56,743 nucleotides of DNA, taken from NCBI GenBank assembly GCA_002633005.1, contig NMRA01000380.1, forward strand, positions 139,234 to 195,976, written 5' to 3'. Shown here piece after piece: positions 1 to 10,990 of this stretch (the stretch's first letter is position 1; each line of letters begins with the position of its first letter). Both the position numbers and the translations under genes were made by a program. This DNA is from Phoronis australis. Its lineage: Eukaryota; Phoronida; Phoronidae. The notes beneath the pieces were generated by a model. It saw only the letters and a list, made by a program, of their open reading frames with translations. It was not told the DNA's origin and did not search any database.

Positions 1-46
<46 letters not shown>
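1..46. repeat. (AG)n microsatellite at window edge
   Basis: Perfect AG dinucleotide repeat of 23 units, truncated by the window edge; it lies in the intron after exon 11. Confidence 0.95.
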
Positions 47-50
<4 letters not shown>

Positions 51-95
51 GGGGCTGGTCTACTCTTGAGAGACATCATGTTTTCAACGTCTCAC

Positions 96-366
96 CTTTA
101 AGCATTTTAACGGCGACTGTGGTATTCTTGGTTAGACTCCTGTATGCAGTCTGCAACGCCTTGGGTAGCTTCAAATCAGCCTTAACAACTTTCCCAAAAG
201 CCCCTTCTCCTATAACGCCATCCATCTTCAACCAGTCGAAGACAATTTCAGAATTGTCCTTTACCCACTCCGAAGGTTCCACAAACGTCGTCTCTGCAGT
301 TCTAGAGCTTGCAGACGTGTAGAAGTTGTCAGTCTCATAAATGGCGTTCTCAACAAAAGGGAATCG
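96..366 (-). CDS. Exon 11: juxtamembrane region and start of tyrosine kinase domain
   Basis: Acceptor catgtatttgtttcag, donor CTTAAAG before gtgaga; 271 nt, phase 0 to 1. The juxtamembrane part has tyrosines in NAIYE and NFYTS that could be phosphorylation sites. The kinase N-lobe follows: DWLKMDGVIGEGAFGKVVKA (glycine-rich loop) and NTTVAVKMLKG with the beta-3 ATP-binding lysine at about residue 606. The long beta2-beta3 insert and VAVKMLK are typical of the FGFR/VEGFR/RET group, where an intron near this point also occurs as I recall. The remaining kinase exons lie beyond base 1. Confidence 0.88.
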
Positions 367-960
367 CTGAAACAAATACATGTAGCGTTTAAGGAAGAGT
401 CATTAGAACTGTAAAGGGCTGCTGAGGGAAATATGTGATTAAACTCTTTGTGAACAGTGACAGTGAAAACGCAATGCGTATTCTTACTAGATACTTGAGG
501 AGTGGACGCTACTGAAAACTTAGCCACTAATCGGTGAAGAGCTGGTAGTAAACATTCTGGCTCGCGTGGGAGCAAATAGACGGTGCACTGTTCTTGTTGT
601 TGTTTTTTCTGTTTTTTTTTTCCTTTTTGACAAACGAATAAGTAGAGACAAGCAGGTTGTCTTTAGCATTTATAAATCTATCGGCGGAGATAAATGAGTG
701 CGTAGGTAGAGTTACTTGCCACTTGCTGCAGTATATATGAGTTCGTTAGTACAGAATGCTTCCGTAGTCACTTCGCTCTTGTTTGTAGACGTATAAAATA
801 AGACATTCACTGTGCCCACCATAACATCACATGAAGAAACAGCCGAATCTAAGACTAAACGACCATGACTAAGCTCAAAAAGCATGAAATAGTCCGTGGA
901 AAAGGCTGATCAAACAAATAATAACGGGGGATTCAAGAAAGCCGTAAATGAAAATCACCA

Positions 961-1112
961 GGGCCCGGTTGCATAAAAGTTATACGCCGTATAGCAACAA
1001 TGACGTCGCATTATCACGCGCCACGTTGTTATTGTTGAACAATGCACTTGACGTCACGCAACAATTAAACTTATCCAGCGGATAACTTTTGAAGCTTAAT
1101 GCAACTCAACCC
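961..1112. mobile_element. MITE with GTTGCAT-type inverted ends, copy 1
   Basis: It starts gggcccggttgcataaaag and ends with the approximate inverse (cttaatgcaactcaaccc). A second copy with the same interior (gtatagcaacaatgacgtcg) lies at 48714-48861. Non-autonomous element of unknown superfamily. Confidence 0.7.
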
Positions 1113-1458
1113 TGATGACTCTGGTTAAATCAGTGCCCAATCAGAAGAAATTCTGCATTCGAGTTATCGCGGCGGCAATCTTATTCCATCCACACCCTCA
1201 TGATGGTGATTTCCTTTCTACTCTCAGACCACTCGGGTTGCTTTTTGTAGAATCAGGCAAGACACTCGCGAGAAAGCCTAGTGTGATGACGCGCTTCACC
1301 AGCCTCGTCGCCAAGCCTCAAGATGGCTCTGATCGGTTTAGCCATTTGAAGCTTGGTTATGGGAAATGAAATGAGTCAGAATTCTGACACACTTTTACGG
1401 AAATCGCAGAATATCAAGAGTAATGAAAAGTTGTACTAACTTTGAAATTTTCTGTAGT

Positions 1459-1560
1459 ATCAGTGGCGGATTTTGAGGGGGCCAAGGGGGCCATGCCCCC
1501 CCTTCTAAAATTCCTTCCCTGCTCCCCCCCGCCCACTCAAAATCCTGGATCCGCGCCTGA
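1459..1560. repeat. Fold-back repeat, gggggccatgccccccc type
   Basis: Reads agtggcggattttgaggggg, a short G-rich/C-rich hairpin, then actcaaaatcctggatccgc. The ends are approximate inverses. A related copy sits at 16291-16443. Confidence 0.6.
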
Positions 1561-2059
1561 GTATGAAATAAAAATGAAAATTAACGGTATATTGCAGCAA
1601 CTTAGGGCTAAATTATTGCAAAAACGATGTATTTAATTCGAACACAGATAAGTTTCGATGATACTATTAATAAAAATAATAATTGAAAATCAGTACGCCA
1701 ACTTCTTCATTTCAAGAAATAATCAAAGCAATGCCTTCTGCTTCAAGAATGACAGCAACAACACCTGTGAAAATAACAAATTTTTGCCTTTGTTTTAATG
1801 AAGCATTTTGCATAACCAAGCCTCAAATGGCTAAACCAATCAGCGCCATCTTGAGGCCTGGGGACGAGGCGGGCGCTTCGCTTGTAATACAGGCGACGTC
1901 TCGCGTGTCCTTGTGTTTTGCGAGATTCTTGCGTCGACGGGGTGCAGCACAGATGTAAACAGATAAACTACCCCAACCTAGCTAATTTAAGACGTACTGA
2001 TGACACATTACAGGCGTTTTGCCATCGAATATCGAACTATCGTCAAAGGCGTGACTTAC

Positions 2060-2211
2060 CGGAGAATTCGGTGTACGTCTTGGCAACCATTTTAGCTTGG
2101 ACGAACGGGCGACGCGGACAAGCACAAATAGGAGGGTGGCAAACACCACTGCCAGAATGGGGGTAAGAATGAACGGAAGAGCGTCAACTGTCCTCACACT
2201 GTTTGGAACTA
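2060..2211 (-). CDS. Exon 10: transmembrane segment
   Basis: Acceptor tgcttttcccattcactag, donor AATTCTCCG before gtaagt; 152 nt, phase 1 to 0. It encodes VPNSVRTVDA, the hydrophobic run LPFILTPILAVVFATLLFVL and the basic stop-transfer VRVARSSKLKWLPRR. This predicts a type I single-pass membrane protein with the FN3 domains outside and the kinase inside. A second phase-compatible AG (gaggacag) lies 24 bases further in but has a poorer pyrimidine tract. Confidence 0.82.
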
Positions 2212-3092
2212 CTAGTGAATGGGAAAAGCAGTACAAATTATACGTTTTAGAGATTTCGATTTGACTGAAGCTAGTGTCAAGCCTGCTCCAGTATCTGCAT
2301 GGTGCTTAACCTAAATTTGCCAAATAAGTCAGGCCGTGAGGTTTTGAAACTCATTACCGGCCATTTTCACACTTGACTTGCAGCTGTCCATGGGAGGTCA
2401 AGTGATCACATGCGCGCAGCCCCCCCCCCGCCCATTTGGCGAAGTGGGCAAAATCGTACACCTCAGAGAAACAAAAAGTCCAAGATGATTCGGGTCATTC
2501 GGTGTACATGTACATGTACGATTAGCCGCAATCCCTATCGGGAAACGTCGGTGCCGAAAGGCTTATAGTGTGCTTTTAATGCTGCTACAAATCTGAGCAT
2601 AGAACAGACGACTCCATCACCTTCACACAATCAAAAAGTCAGAAAATGGCTGAGCTGTGACGTAGTTATAGCATGGCAAACAAAAGAGAGTTCACTGCTC
2701 CGACCAACCGACGCCATGAGGCGAATAAATTCTTACAAGTATTGCCCCCTTTATCTGACTACTGACATAGGGAATGTCGAATTAGGCATTTTACTTTAAT
2801 AAGATCAGTCACGTGATGGAATTTTATTTCCGTTGCCAGCAAGAACATAAAAACCATCTGCGACTAAAGAAAACATTCCAGGGCTTATTGGGGTTTGCCC
2901 ACCCCAAAATTGCGAATTCGAAAATGGGGCAGCAGTTGGTAACGGACATAAAATCCTATCACAGTAATGAACGTTAGGGGGGGTTATAAGAGTAAAATGC
3001 CCGCTTTGATTTCGCGAAATACAGATTTAAAATAACCGCACACTGAGCCTTATTTATAATGCTGAATGTCGCAGTTAAAATGAAACGTGTAC

Positions 3093-3279
3093 CTGTCAAC
3101 TGGGATGAGCCTTTAGAGTCCGACTGTTGAGTACTTAGAGTATTTTCGGGTATTCTGTCAGCAGGAACGTATAGATATTCTTTCGAACTCATCTTACCGC
3201 TGTTAGATACAGCTGCGAGGTCTAGCTCGTATTCACCCCCTGTTGCCTTTAAGCCGCTCATGACAAACCAGGTCTGGTA
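3093..3279 (-). CDS. Exon 9: FN3 domain 3, strands E-G, and stalk
   Basis: 187 nt, phase 0 to 1, donor TTGACAG before gtacac. It encodes YQTWFVMSGLKATGGEYELD, LAAVSNSGKMSSKEYLYVP, then a Ser/Gln-rich membrane-proximal stalk ending GSSQLT. GLKATGGEYELDLAAVSNSGK is a consensus FN3 E-F-G region. Two acceptors six bases apart (ataag at 3280, accag at 3274) keep the same frame, so the exon may begin at 3279 or 3273. Confidence 0.8.
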
Positions 3280-4004
3280 CTTATTTAAACGAAAAGAACA
3301 AGTTATTCGTGTGAAGTAGTGTTGATTACAATGTTCCTAAAAGAGGCATCTCGCCCTGTTAATCAGGCTGAGAACGAAAATCAAACTACATCTATTACTG
3401 TAATAAAATCGTTCTCATAATATTCAATATTATGATCGGATTCTATTTCATTTACCAACTCAAGTCGATCACTGAAGCACTGCGTGCAAGTGTCAATACA
3501 ACTTTAGTGTTGGTCAACTCCAATGAATTCAGCAGAGTTTTCTTGAGTCGCTCGTAGTTTTGTTTTCTTGTTGGCAACAGAAATAGAATCCACGATAGAA
3601 ACTATAACAACACCGATTTTATGAGAGTAAAAGATTCAATTCAGTTTTCGTTTTTTAGCCAGCTACTGAAAGCGAATACAGTTTAACCGTGTACAGGCGG
3701 TGACGTTTTGTACAACGGATGCCATTGTAAAGGATTGGGCACAACTGTACATGTAAGTAAACTGGCCAGTTCTTGAAGACACAATTTCTTCAAAGATGAA
3801 CCTCGCAGATACCTATTGAATGAATATTCGCGCACATTGTACCTACATCTACCAACAATGACAAGCAAGAATGCTTCGCTTCGTTTCAAACACGTGTACG
3901 AAAAAGGTTGGCCTTTTTTCTCACAGGTCTATCTATAGCTATCTGCGTATTGAAATCTATAGGAAAATTCAAGAGTCTCAACTTCATATAACTGCTTGTC
4001 TAAC

Positions 4005-4195
4005 CTTGTCCATGGATATTGTACCGTGTCCATTATCAGAGGGCGTTTCGCCGAGTTTCAACCAACCGAGTATGTAATGCGATATTGTGTTCTCTTCGGA
4101 GAAGAATTCTGGTTCTCGCCAGGTTATGTTTACGCTGAAATTCTCGCCGTTTGTCCATTTGTCGGTAACTGTGAAGTTCCGAGGCGGATCAGGGG
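4005..4195 (-). CDS. Exon 8: FN3 domain 3, strands A-E
   Basis: Acceptor cactatttttccag, donor GACAAG before gttaga; 191 nt, the same length and phases (1 to 0) as exon 4. It encodes PDPPRNFTVTDKWTNGENFS, VNITWREPEFFSEENTISHY, then ILGWLKLGETPSDNGHG. PPRNFTV, the NITW tryptophan and HYILGW give a textbook FN3 first half. The wording resembles an anosmin-1 FN3 repeat ([21 protein letters not shown] as recalled, quoted only for pattern). Three NxT/S sites are present. Confidence 0.8.
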
Positions 4196-4779
4196 CTGGA
4201 AAAATAGTGAGTGGATTTGGTACAACGCTGCTACTTTTGAAAAAGCAATGTTCAATATAACTTTACCTCACAAGTTACCAAAAGTTTTCATAGCCACATT
4301 TTGAAATACTCCGCCATTTTGCGGTCTTTACCCGATTGCATGCGAATGGCGGAGTTCACTTGCATTTCAGCTGCCAATAACACGAATACCACAGCCCGAT
4401 TCAAACACGCGTTTTCGCAACCACCGCAATTACATCGCCTTGCTATTAAAAAAGTTGCCTTTTCCAAAAAATGCTGAAATATCAAGTAAACTCTCCGCAT
4501 CCACTCGTAGGCACTGACAAACCAACGCGGCACTGGTGGTTCAAAATACTACATGTACATCACACGTAATGGCTAGAAAGAAGTCAGCTGCTAACTACCT
4601 GCCTAACTTTACCTACGTATCAGTAATCTATGAGGGTCGATCTTTGGGTGATCTAATCTCGAAAGCAAGTCTCATTTCGCTTTTGAAAATGGCCTCTCTG
4701 TCAATTTAAAGACAAAAGCAGATTCACGCTTTAACCTATGTCTTTGGAAATACTGTAAACAAATGTATTTGACTAATAC

Positions 4780-5064
4780 CACATGATGTGTAGTTGTGAC
4801 CAGTTGTCTGTAGGCAAGTTGGCGTGGTGAACCTAAAGGATGTGGTGTTGCTGTTTCTTTTCAGGGCTTTGTTCGTTGCCATTATTTTCACATCATACGT
4901 GCGGTCAAGTTCAAGACCAGGAATTAATAAGCGAGGTAGGAATTCCTGAAACGAAGGCGATGACAAAATAGTTATCATTCGTAGGCCCGCAGGACGGTCA
5001 AACTCATTTGGGGCGCATCTATATATAATTCGGCAAAGTTTGTTCTCCCTTTCAAATTCGTCAT
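4780..5064 (-). CDS. Exon 7: FN3 domain 2, strands C-G
   Basis: 285 nt, phase 1 to 1. It encodes DDEFERENKLCRIIYRCAPN, then ITILSSPSFQEFLPRLLIPG, LELDRTYDVKIMATNKALKR and NSNTTSFRFTTPT. IIYR is the C strand, LLIPGLELDRTYDVKIMATN the E-F region and TTSFRFTTPT the G strand. A CLQTTGHNYTSC linker leads into domain 3. The 5' border is the weakest in the gene: the acceptor cggaaaacag lies next to a poly-C tract containing an N (5075). An internal acceptor (tcgccttcgtttcag, exon start 4945) has a better pyrimidine tract but would drop the C strand and break phase with exon 6. The donor gtatta is non-consensus. Confidence 0.68.
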
Positions 5065-5894
5065 CTGTTTTCCGNCCCCCCCCCCCCATATCCATTCTAG
5101 TGACAGTACGTCTCTAAAGATAGACATTTCACACTACGGATGTCTCCCATGACGACGCAGACAACAGCCCCATCCCTGGTTTGAAGAACATCGCATAAAG
5201 CTTACGGGGTGTAGTATGTGAAAGTTAAGTGTCATTCGGATCAACCACCTGATATGATGTTCCAAATAAGCAAAATTTGGGCATTTGTAACTAGAGAGTT
5301 CGTTTTGACGTGTGTTTTTACTGCACGATAAGCGTTGCAAGCGAAATGATACTGTACTGCAAACTCGCCACTGAGCAGAGATCACCCGAGAATTTGCATA
5401 AGCTTAATATACAGTAGGTAATTAAAACGGATTTAATATAGATAACTACTTTGTGAGAAGACGTTCAAGCACGATCAATGAAATTACAGTGTGCCAACAC
5501 GCACGTGTCAATTCTTAAACGAGCTGTTGTTCGGAAGAGACCTCTCTAACGAAGTGACAATGGACATTATTTTCATTAATTGTTAGCGTAATTCGCAATA
5601 ACTTATTTAGTGACGCGACCGGGTGACTGTTGATTTCGGATAAGATTGGAATTTACAGCTTAAAGTATTCTTAACAGTCCAGTCCAGTATGTTCGACTGA
5701 CCCGCATATGCTGGATTAACTGGCAATAGTCATGTTTACATAATGAGTTTCCATGAAACAACTTGACCAAAGAGCAACTTAGCCATCCAATCCGAACAGC
5801 ATGTTACAAATATGGCGCAAGCATGACTCGGTACCCGTATGTATGAATACAGCAAGCGCAGATGGTAATTACCTCCGCCGCCTAGTCTGTACGT

Positions 5895-6353
5895 CTCGCT
5901 GGTTCCCTGCGTGCCGAGTCTGCACGCAAGTAGAAGGCAGTAACACGCTCTTTATCATTGCTTGATGTAACCTCTGCAGACATTGGTTAGCTGTACAACA
6001 AAGTAAGAAAATGGCGGACTACAAACCATTTTTAGCCGTGCCAAGTGTCGTAGCAGCAACTATTTCGTTTCTGCAGTAATGTTTAATAGCCACGTGCTTG
6101 AAGCACACGCATGTACAATAAACACGCCGTCATCTGATCGGTTTAACTAGTGTGTTATTCCTAGTGTGTTGGATACAGGACAGCAACGTAAACAAAAGTC
6201 ACCGTCAGTCTTGCCAATTTGTTTGCGTAAAGTACTGCCTGTTGAGAAATCGACCAGCCAATCAGGAACGCCGTTGTAAAAAAATTTTCCGAGGAAAATT
6301 ACGTGATATTTGTGTGGTGGCTACCACCTAGCGGCACGCAGGGAACAAGCGAG
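5895..6353. mobile_element. Inverted-repeat element (CTCGCTGGTTCCCTGCGTGCC ends)
   Basis: A 21-bp arm at 5895-5915 recurs inverted at 6333-6353 with one or two mismatches; similarity fades outward. About 460 bp with no coding potential seen; probably a decayed MITE. Confidence 0.55.
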
Positions 6354-6940
6354 GTCTGTACGTTTGCGTCAACAGTAATAATCGTGGTGAGGCAAGTTAC
6401 CCTTAAGCAAGTAACCCTACCTTGATAAGGTGGGGTAAATTCTCACACCTGTATTAAATTGCCACAGCGCAAATGTCGTCCATTGTCCAAGCTACAACTC
6501 GTTCCATGAACATCTTGTTCAGGGGTAACCAGTTGCAGGGAATTGCAAAACCTCACTCACCTCGTAATGGGATACCCGATCTGTATCCATGACGCTGACT
6601 TGAAACGAACACGGTCCATCTTAAAAGTAAAAGGTGGCCTTTGTTTTCGACGATGAATTAACAATCCCATACATGTCTTTATTGGAAATGATAAGGTGGA
6701 GTATTTTGTTGGGAGTTGGGAATGGTGAATTGCAAAGTAAAAGGGGAATTTTTCAAAACTATACGCCATTCAGTGTTTCTCTGCCATTGCCGTATTTCTA
6801 AAGAGGTTGACTTTTGAAAAGTTGTGGGTGAAAATATTTGTTTTCAAATTTTTTATAACCTACTCGCCGGTAGAACGGTCCCTACAATAATGCGTAGCTT
6901 CTTATTTGGCTAAGTAGAACGCGCCAAGTCACTAGCAAGT

Positions 6941-7084
6941 AGTGCTGTAGTGGGGCGTAGGCGCACGTAGGCGCAGCCAACCACCTTTTGGTAGCGCCTA
7001 CCCACCGTAAGTTATGTTCAGTGCTCAAGGTGATGCGATGGGCTCTGGGCGCCTACTTATCTCTAATTTTACCACTACAGCACT
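6941..7084. mobile_element. 144-bp MITE with 13-bp perfect inverted ends
   Basis: Begins AGTGCTGTAGTGG and ends CCACTACAGCACT. The interior is rich in ggcgcctac-like motifs. Too short to code for a transposase. Confidence 0.7.
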
Positions 7085-7514
7085 GCTAGTAAGAGAGATA
7101 TTATGTGAATTAAGGAGGCCGCAACTCGTGTTTTACATTCAAAAGGTGGTGTTTTTGGAAGTTCATACATAGTTCGAAGGGAATAACTACCTCGAGAGCG
7201 TCATTGGTCATTTGAAGTGGTAGGACATACATGTAAGTGGGCAGCTTCTCTTTTATGTAAGTGTGTCTCATCAATGGGGAATTTGACGATTTTCTTTAAA
7301 TGATTCATACACGGGTCTAAAGGAATAGCTGTCTTGGAGCGAAATTCAGTTTTGTATATGGTAGTACAATGCAGTCGGCCTGGTACATGTTATTCCAGGC
7401 GTGCACAGGCCGATCGGTTGGGCATATTGTACTAATGGCCGGGGACCATTTTTGTCTTTTATAAATATATAGGAAAAACCGAGCTCAGGAGCTGGAGATC
7501 TGCCTCAAGGGTCA

Positions 7515-7592
7515 GGCAGTGTACCCCAGTGGGACTCGAACCCACGACCTTGAGCAAAGGAAGCGACAATTATCTCACTAGGCCACACTGCC
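7515..7592 (-). repeat. tRNA-like head of a SINE
   Basis: The minus strand has GGCAGTGT and ACACTGCC ends that pair like an acceptor stem, an A-box-like TGGCCTAGTGAGA and a perfect B box (GGTTCGAGTCC) inside a T arm GTGGG-TTCGAGT-CCCAC. Sequence continuing to about 7440 is probably the SINE body. A functional tRNA is less likely because I cannot draw a convincing anticodon arm. Confidence 0.6.
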
Positions 7593-7961
7593 TCCTGATA
7601 TTATAGTAAGGGTACATGTATTTATCGTTGTTGCCTTTAACGCTATGCACTCTATCTGGCTGACTTGATGCCTGCGGAACTTAACCTGTGGCACGTAAAC
7701 CATCTTGACTGACTCTAACAACAACCAAGGTACTGTTTGCCAGCATCTTGATTTAACGTCTAGCTATTGCTTAGACAAGAATAAGTCTCAGATCAACTGC
7801 AGCTCGGCTTCTTTATCCAGATGTAAGCTGACTGCGTCCTATTCGAACTTAGTTTTGATCACTACTGTAGTGTATTTAAGCAAAAGTCAGGGAATTTTTG
7901 CACCAAGGACATCATGCCCGCCGATACAGGACAATATAAAATAACTGGAATGCGCTTTTAC

Positions 7962-8057
7962 CAGGAGGAACTTCCCAACCAATCACTGTCTCTACTCTGA
8001 GTGACGTCACCAGTTGAGATAACACATGTACGTTGCTTGGAGGCGGAAGTGAGTCAA
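7962..8057 (-). CDS. Exon 6: FN3 domain 2, strands A-B
   Basis: Acceptor tattttgtttcag, donor CCTCCTG before gtaaaa; 96 nt, phase 1 to 1. It encodes DSLPPPSNVHVLSQ, then RVETVIGWEVPP. The PPPSNVHV start and the tryptophan of the B strand (GWEVPP) are the standard FN3 opening. The donor is chosen because it joins in phase to exon 7. Without splicing, the frame continues for 16 codons, itself FN3-like (FYIVLYRR), and stops at a TGA, so intron retention would truncate the protein before the membrane segment. Confidence 0.72.
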
Positions 8058-8317
8058 CTGAAACAAAATACAGTGTAGAGGAAAATATATTAGTATACTG
8101 TATAAGACGCGAAACTTTCCTAATTCAACTGAGCATTATTTCCTATTCCTGTCATGCCATGCCTATTTCAACATATTGTTAATACGGCTTCAGTTAACTT
8201 GGTTTTGTCATTCACCACAAATAAATCTGTCGTTACAGAAAATATTTATTTCAAGACAATGACAATTCATCAGCTGGTGCTACTTAGGTATGTGTAGGAA
8301 ATGAAAGAAATTTTTAC

Positions 8318-8444
8318 TTCTGGTTAATATTGTCCATTCGGAAGCGTTCGACTCGGCCACAACGCCATCTTGTGAAATGACTGTGACTCCAAATTGCATA
8401 GACATTCCGTATCTAGACTTGAATGTAACGATTGGCTGAAATCT
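8318..8444 (-). CDS. Exon 5: FN3 domain 1, strands E-G
   Basis: Acceptor cacaattctgtttcag, donor ACCAGAA before gtaaaa; 127 nt, phase 0 to 1. It encodes RFQPIVTFKSRYGMSMQFGV, TVISQDGVVAESNASEWTIL, then TR. MSMQFGVTVISQDG is the F-strand and F-G turn of FN3 (usual form YxVxVxAxNxxG). Joined to exon 4 it completes the domain. A 25-bp minisatellite begins 65 bases upstream in the intron. Confidence 0.8.
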
Positions 8445-8508
8445 CTGAAACAGAATTGTGAACAACTTTCAGGTAAAGTGCGATTACAAATTAACCCGCA
8501 TCTCGTTA

Positions 8509-8698
8509 CACTCTTTAGCTAGACATCTCACTTCACTCTTTAGCTAGACATCTCAATTCACTCTTTAGCTAGACATCTCAATTCACTCTTTAGCTAGACA
8601 TCTCAATTCACTCTTTAGCTAGACATCTCAATTCACTCTTTAGCTAGACATCTCACTTCACNTCTTTAGCTAGACATCTCACTTCACTCTTTAGCTAG
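8509..8698. repeat. 25-bp minisatellite, about 7.6 copies
   Basis: Tandem unit of 25 bases containing ctctttagctagacatctca, with a/c variation at one position and one N at 8662. It lies just upstream of exon 5. Confidence 0.95.
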
Positions 8699-10154
8699 TC
8701 TACTTCTTTGAAAGTACCTTCTCTACACACAAGGATTCCGCAAAAATACAAAATCAAATAAGCCTCTGCGAGATATCGCTATGCATTACAATTGAAGCAT
8801 ATGATCACACAACTTTTAAGTTAAAACTTTTGTCTCTAGTGCCGGTCTTGGGTCAACGGCAAGCAGACCATGGTACAGTTCAATAATGGTATAGGACCTC
8901 GCCAGGACCAAGCAAGAATTCTCGAGATATTGCAATGTATTTTAAATAAGAACACGTGGTTTTGGCTAGATTTTTTGAGCAGCGAGACAGCTACTGAACT
9001 CTACCCAGGATTGTGCTGTTATATTCACAACCACTCGTTTCGAATATATGTAGTGAAAAATCGTGTATGTGGTAAAAAATCAAGTGCCTTCATAAACTTC
9101 GGCGGTTTTGTCGGGTCAAGTAGCTAGGACATCTGACTGGTCTGTAAGCCGAACGTCGTCAGCAAGAAGAAATCGTATGTCTCCGCCGACTGACACGGCC
9201 GTGAGTCAATCAAGTATACCCCATTTTCCTAGTTGAGCTCTGAGCAGCTATCCCAGGACAATTGAAATACATCATTTGCCATTTAACTACGATTCTGAAT
9301 TACGACCTTAAACTTTTGTCATTATGTGGCGAGCTGTATGCTACGGAGAACCTCGGTGATTGGACCCTCTGTCACATCAAAAATTCTCTAGACTAACTTC
9401 CTGGAGAAACTAAACTGGTTTAATTTGGAGAATAACACAGAAACCGATTTTTGTTGTGGTATAGGTATCCTGTTAACTTGAGTTCTCTGGGAAAGAGGAA
9501 ACTGTCTATTATTAATCAAGAGATGGCCTCAACCAGCCCACAGACAGGGTGTACTAGAAGTGATACTCGTAGTTTCTGACATTTCCAAATTATTATTAGG
9601 TTTGGATGATGACAGATTAAAGCTTGATTTACTGCCGAAGCTCTTGCTAATTTACAGGGTCTGAACTCAGTTTACTAGATCAGTCAATTGTCTTTCTGCA
9701 TGCGTGACTGTGTCATTTGCAGGCGTTTTCTTTGTTAACAATAACTACAAATTATATTTTGCGTGGTGATGATATTGTTCTCATGGTTCAAAAGGACACA
9801 CGGAATAATGACTGGTATTGAGCTAAGCAGACTAGTCGGTCATTTACCTTAGTGAAATCGGTGTCTACTAATTAATTTTAATCTTCAAGAAGAGTGTCGC
9901 CAAAATTGCTTGCTTGACTCTTTTTTTATTTGGGGGAAATTGCAGACTTGTTCAATTGTGTGAAGACATGACTATTGCTCTCACAGTAGCAGAATTGAAG
10001 CAAGAACACGTCATTCAGTTGTTGATAGGACAGGCTTTCTGTCAAAAAATAGTTCAATGCCTTGTTGTGCATTTAGAATGTATTCGTATGAAACACAGAC
10101 TTGGAAGAACTAGTGATTAAATAAATTGTTCTAATTAACTATTTCGTTTTCCAA

Positions 10155-10470
10155 TTATGGCTCCTACGTTGTATCTGAATACAATACATTATGGCTCCTA
10201 CGCTGTATCTGAATACAATGCATTATGACTCCTACACGGTATCTGAATACAATGCATTATGACTCCTACACGGTATCTGAATACAATGCATTATGACTCC
10301 TACACGGTATCTGAATACAATGCATTATGACTCTTACACGGTATCTGAATATAATACATTATGGTCCTACACTGTACACTGTATCTGAATACAATACAGT
10401 ATGGCTCCTACGCTGTATCTCAATACAATGCATTATGGTCCTACACTGTATCTGAATATAATACATTAGT
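10155..10470. repeat. 34-bp minisatellite, about 9 copies
   Basis: Unit of about 34 bases including gtatctgaatacaatgcatt and atgactcctacacg; the outer copies diverge (ggctcctacgct, ggtcctacact), as expected for array edges. Confidence 0.92.
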
Positions 10471-10546
10471 TGCCTGATGCGCTGCGCTTGATAAACATGT
10501 TTACGTTCAATATTCATATACACGGGTTCGTGTCCGGAAAACATGT

Positions 10547-10990
10547 TAAGACCAAAATTTTGTTTAAGTTAAGATGGGAATTCTGACTTAATTAAGACCG
10601 ATGAAGAAAGTTCACAAAAGGCAGTTTCATGAACACAAAGTCGATATTCGATACTCGGTCTTAACTTAGACCAAAAATTGTCGGTATTTGCCGTGGAAGC
10701 CCATGCAAACTACGCTTTCAGTACCTGTTCCTAGTTCATAAAATCCCAATTGGGATTCACTCACAGCATTTTGGATGCTATTGGGTCTCGTTTACTTGAG
10801 AAGGCACTGGTATGGATTTGTTCCTTAACAGCTATGTCTGTCGTAAATTTCAGTCAACTAGACCAGACATCCAATCTATTCCGTTAAGCAGCCTAATTTT
10901 CTGCCTTAACGTAGATCGGTTTCCTTTTTAATTTTGTTTTTGAAGATCATGAAACCGAGCAAAGGCAGTTTGGTCTTAAGTTAGCTCGAT
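10547..10990. repeat. Degenerate inverted-repeat region with ttaagttaagac motifs
   Basis: Related stretches (ttaagacc, cttaacttagacc, gtcttaagttag) occur in both orientations here and again near 30755-30895 (gttaagaccacagacc, catcttaactcag). Probably old MITE copies; exact ends not resolved. Confidence 0.35.

Larger units (their letters stand above)
367..2059 (-). other. Intron 10
   Basis: Holds a 152-bp MITE (961-1112) and a fold-back repeat (1459-1560). No further coding signal was recognised. Confidence 0.6.
5065..7961 (-). other. Intron 6
   Basis: Contains an inverted-repeat element (5895-6353), a short MITE (6941-7084) and a tRNA-derived SINE head (7515-7592). The poly-C tract with N at 5075-5088 touches the exon 7 acceptor. 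Confidence 0.55.

Noticed and set aside
3996-4304. Plus-strand ORF of 102 codons
   Set aside because: It is the antisense shadow of FN3 exon 8 (4005-4195, minus).
7515-7592. Functional tRNA gene
   Set aside because: Good A and B boxes and T arm, but no convincing anticodon stem-loop, and the sequence continues as a SINE-like body.
8509-8698. CRISPR-like array
   Set aside because: The units are contiguous 25-bp tandem copies without unique spacers, in an animal intron.
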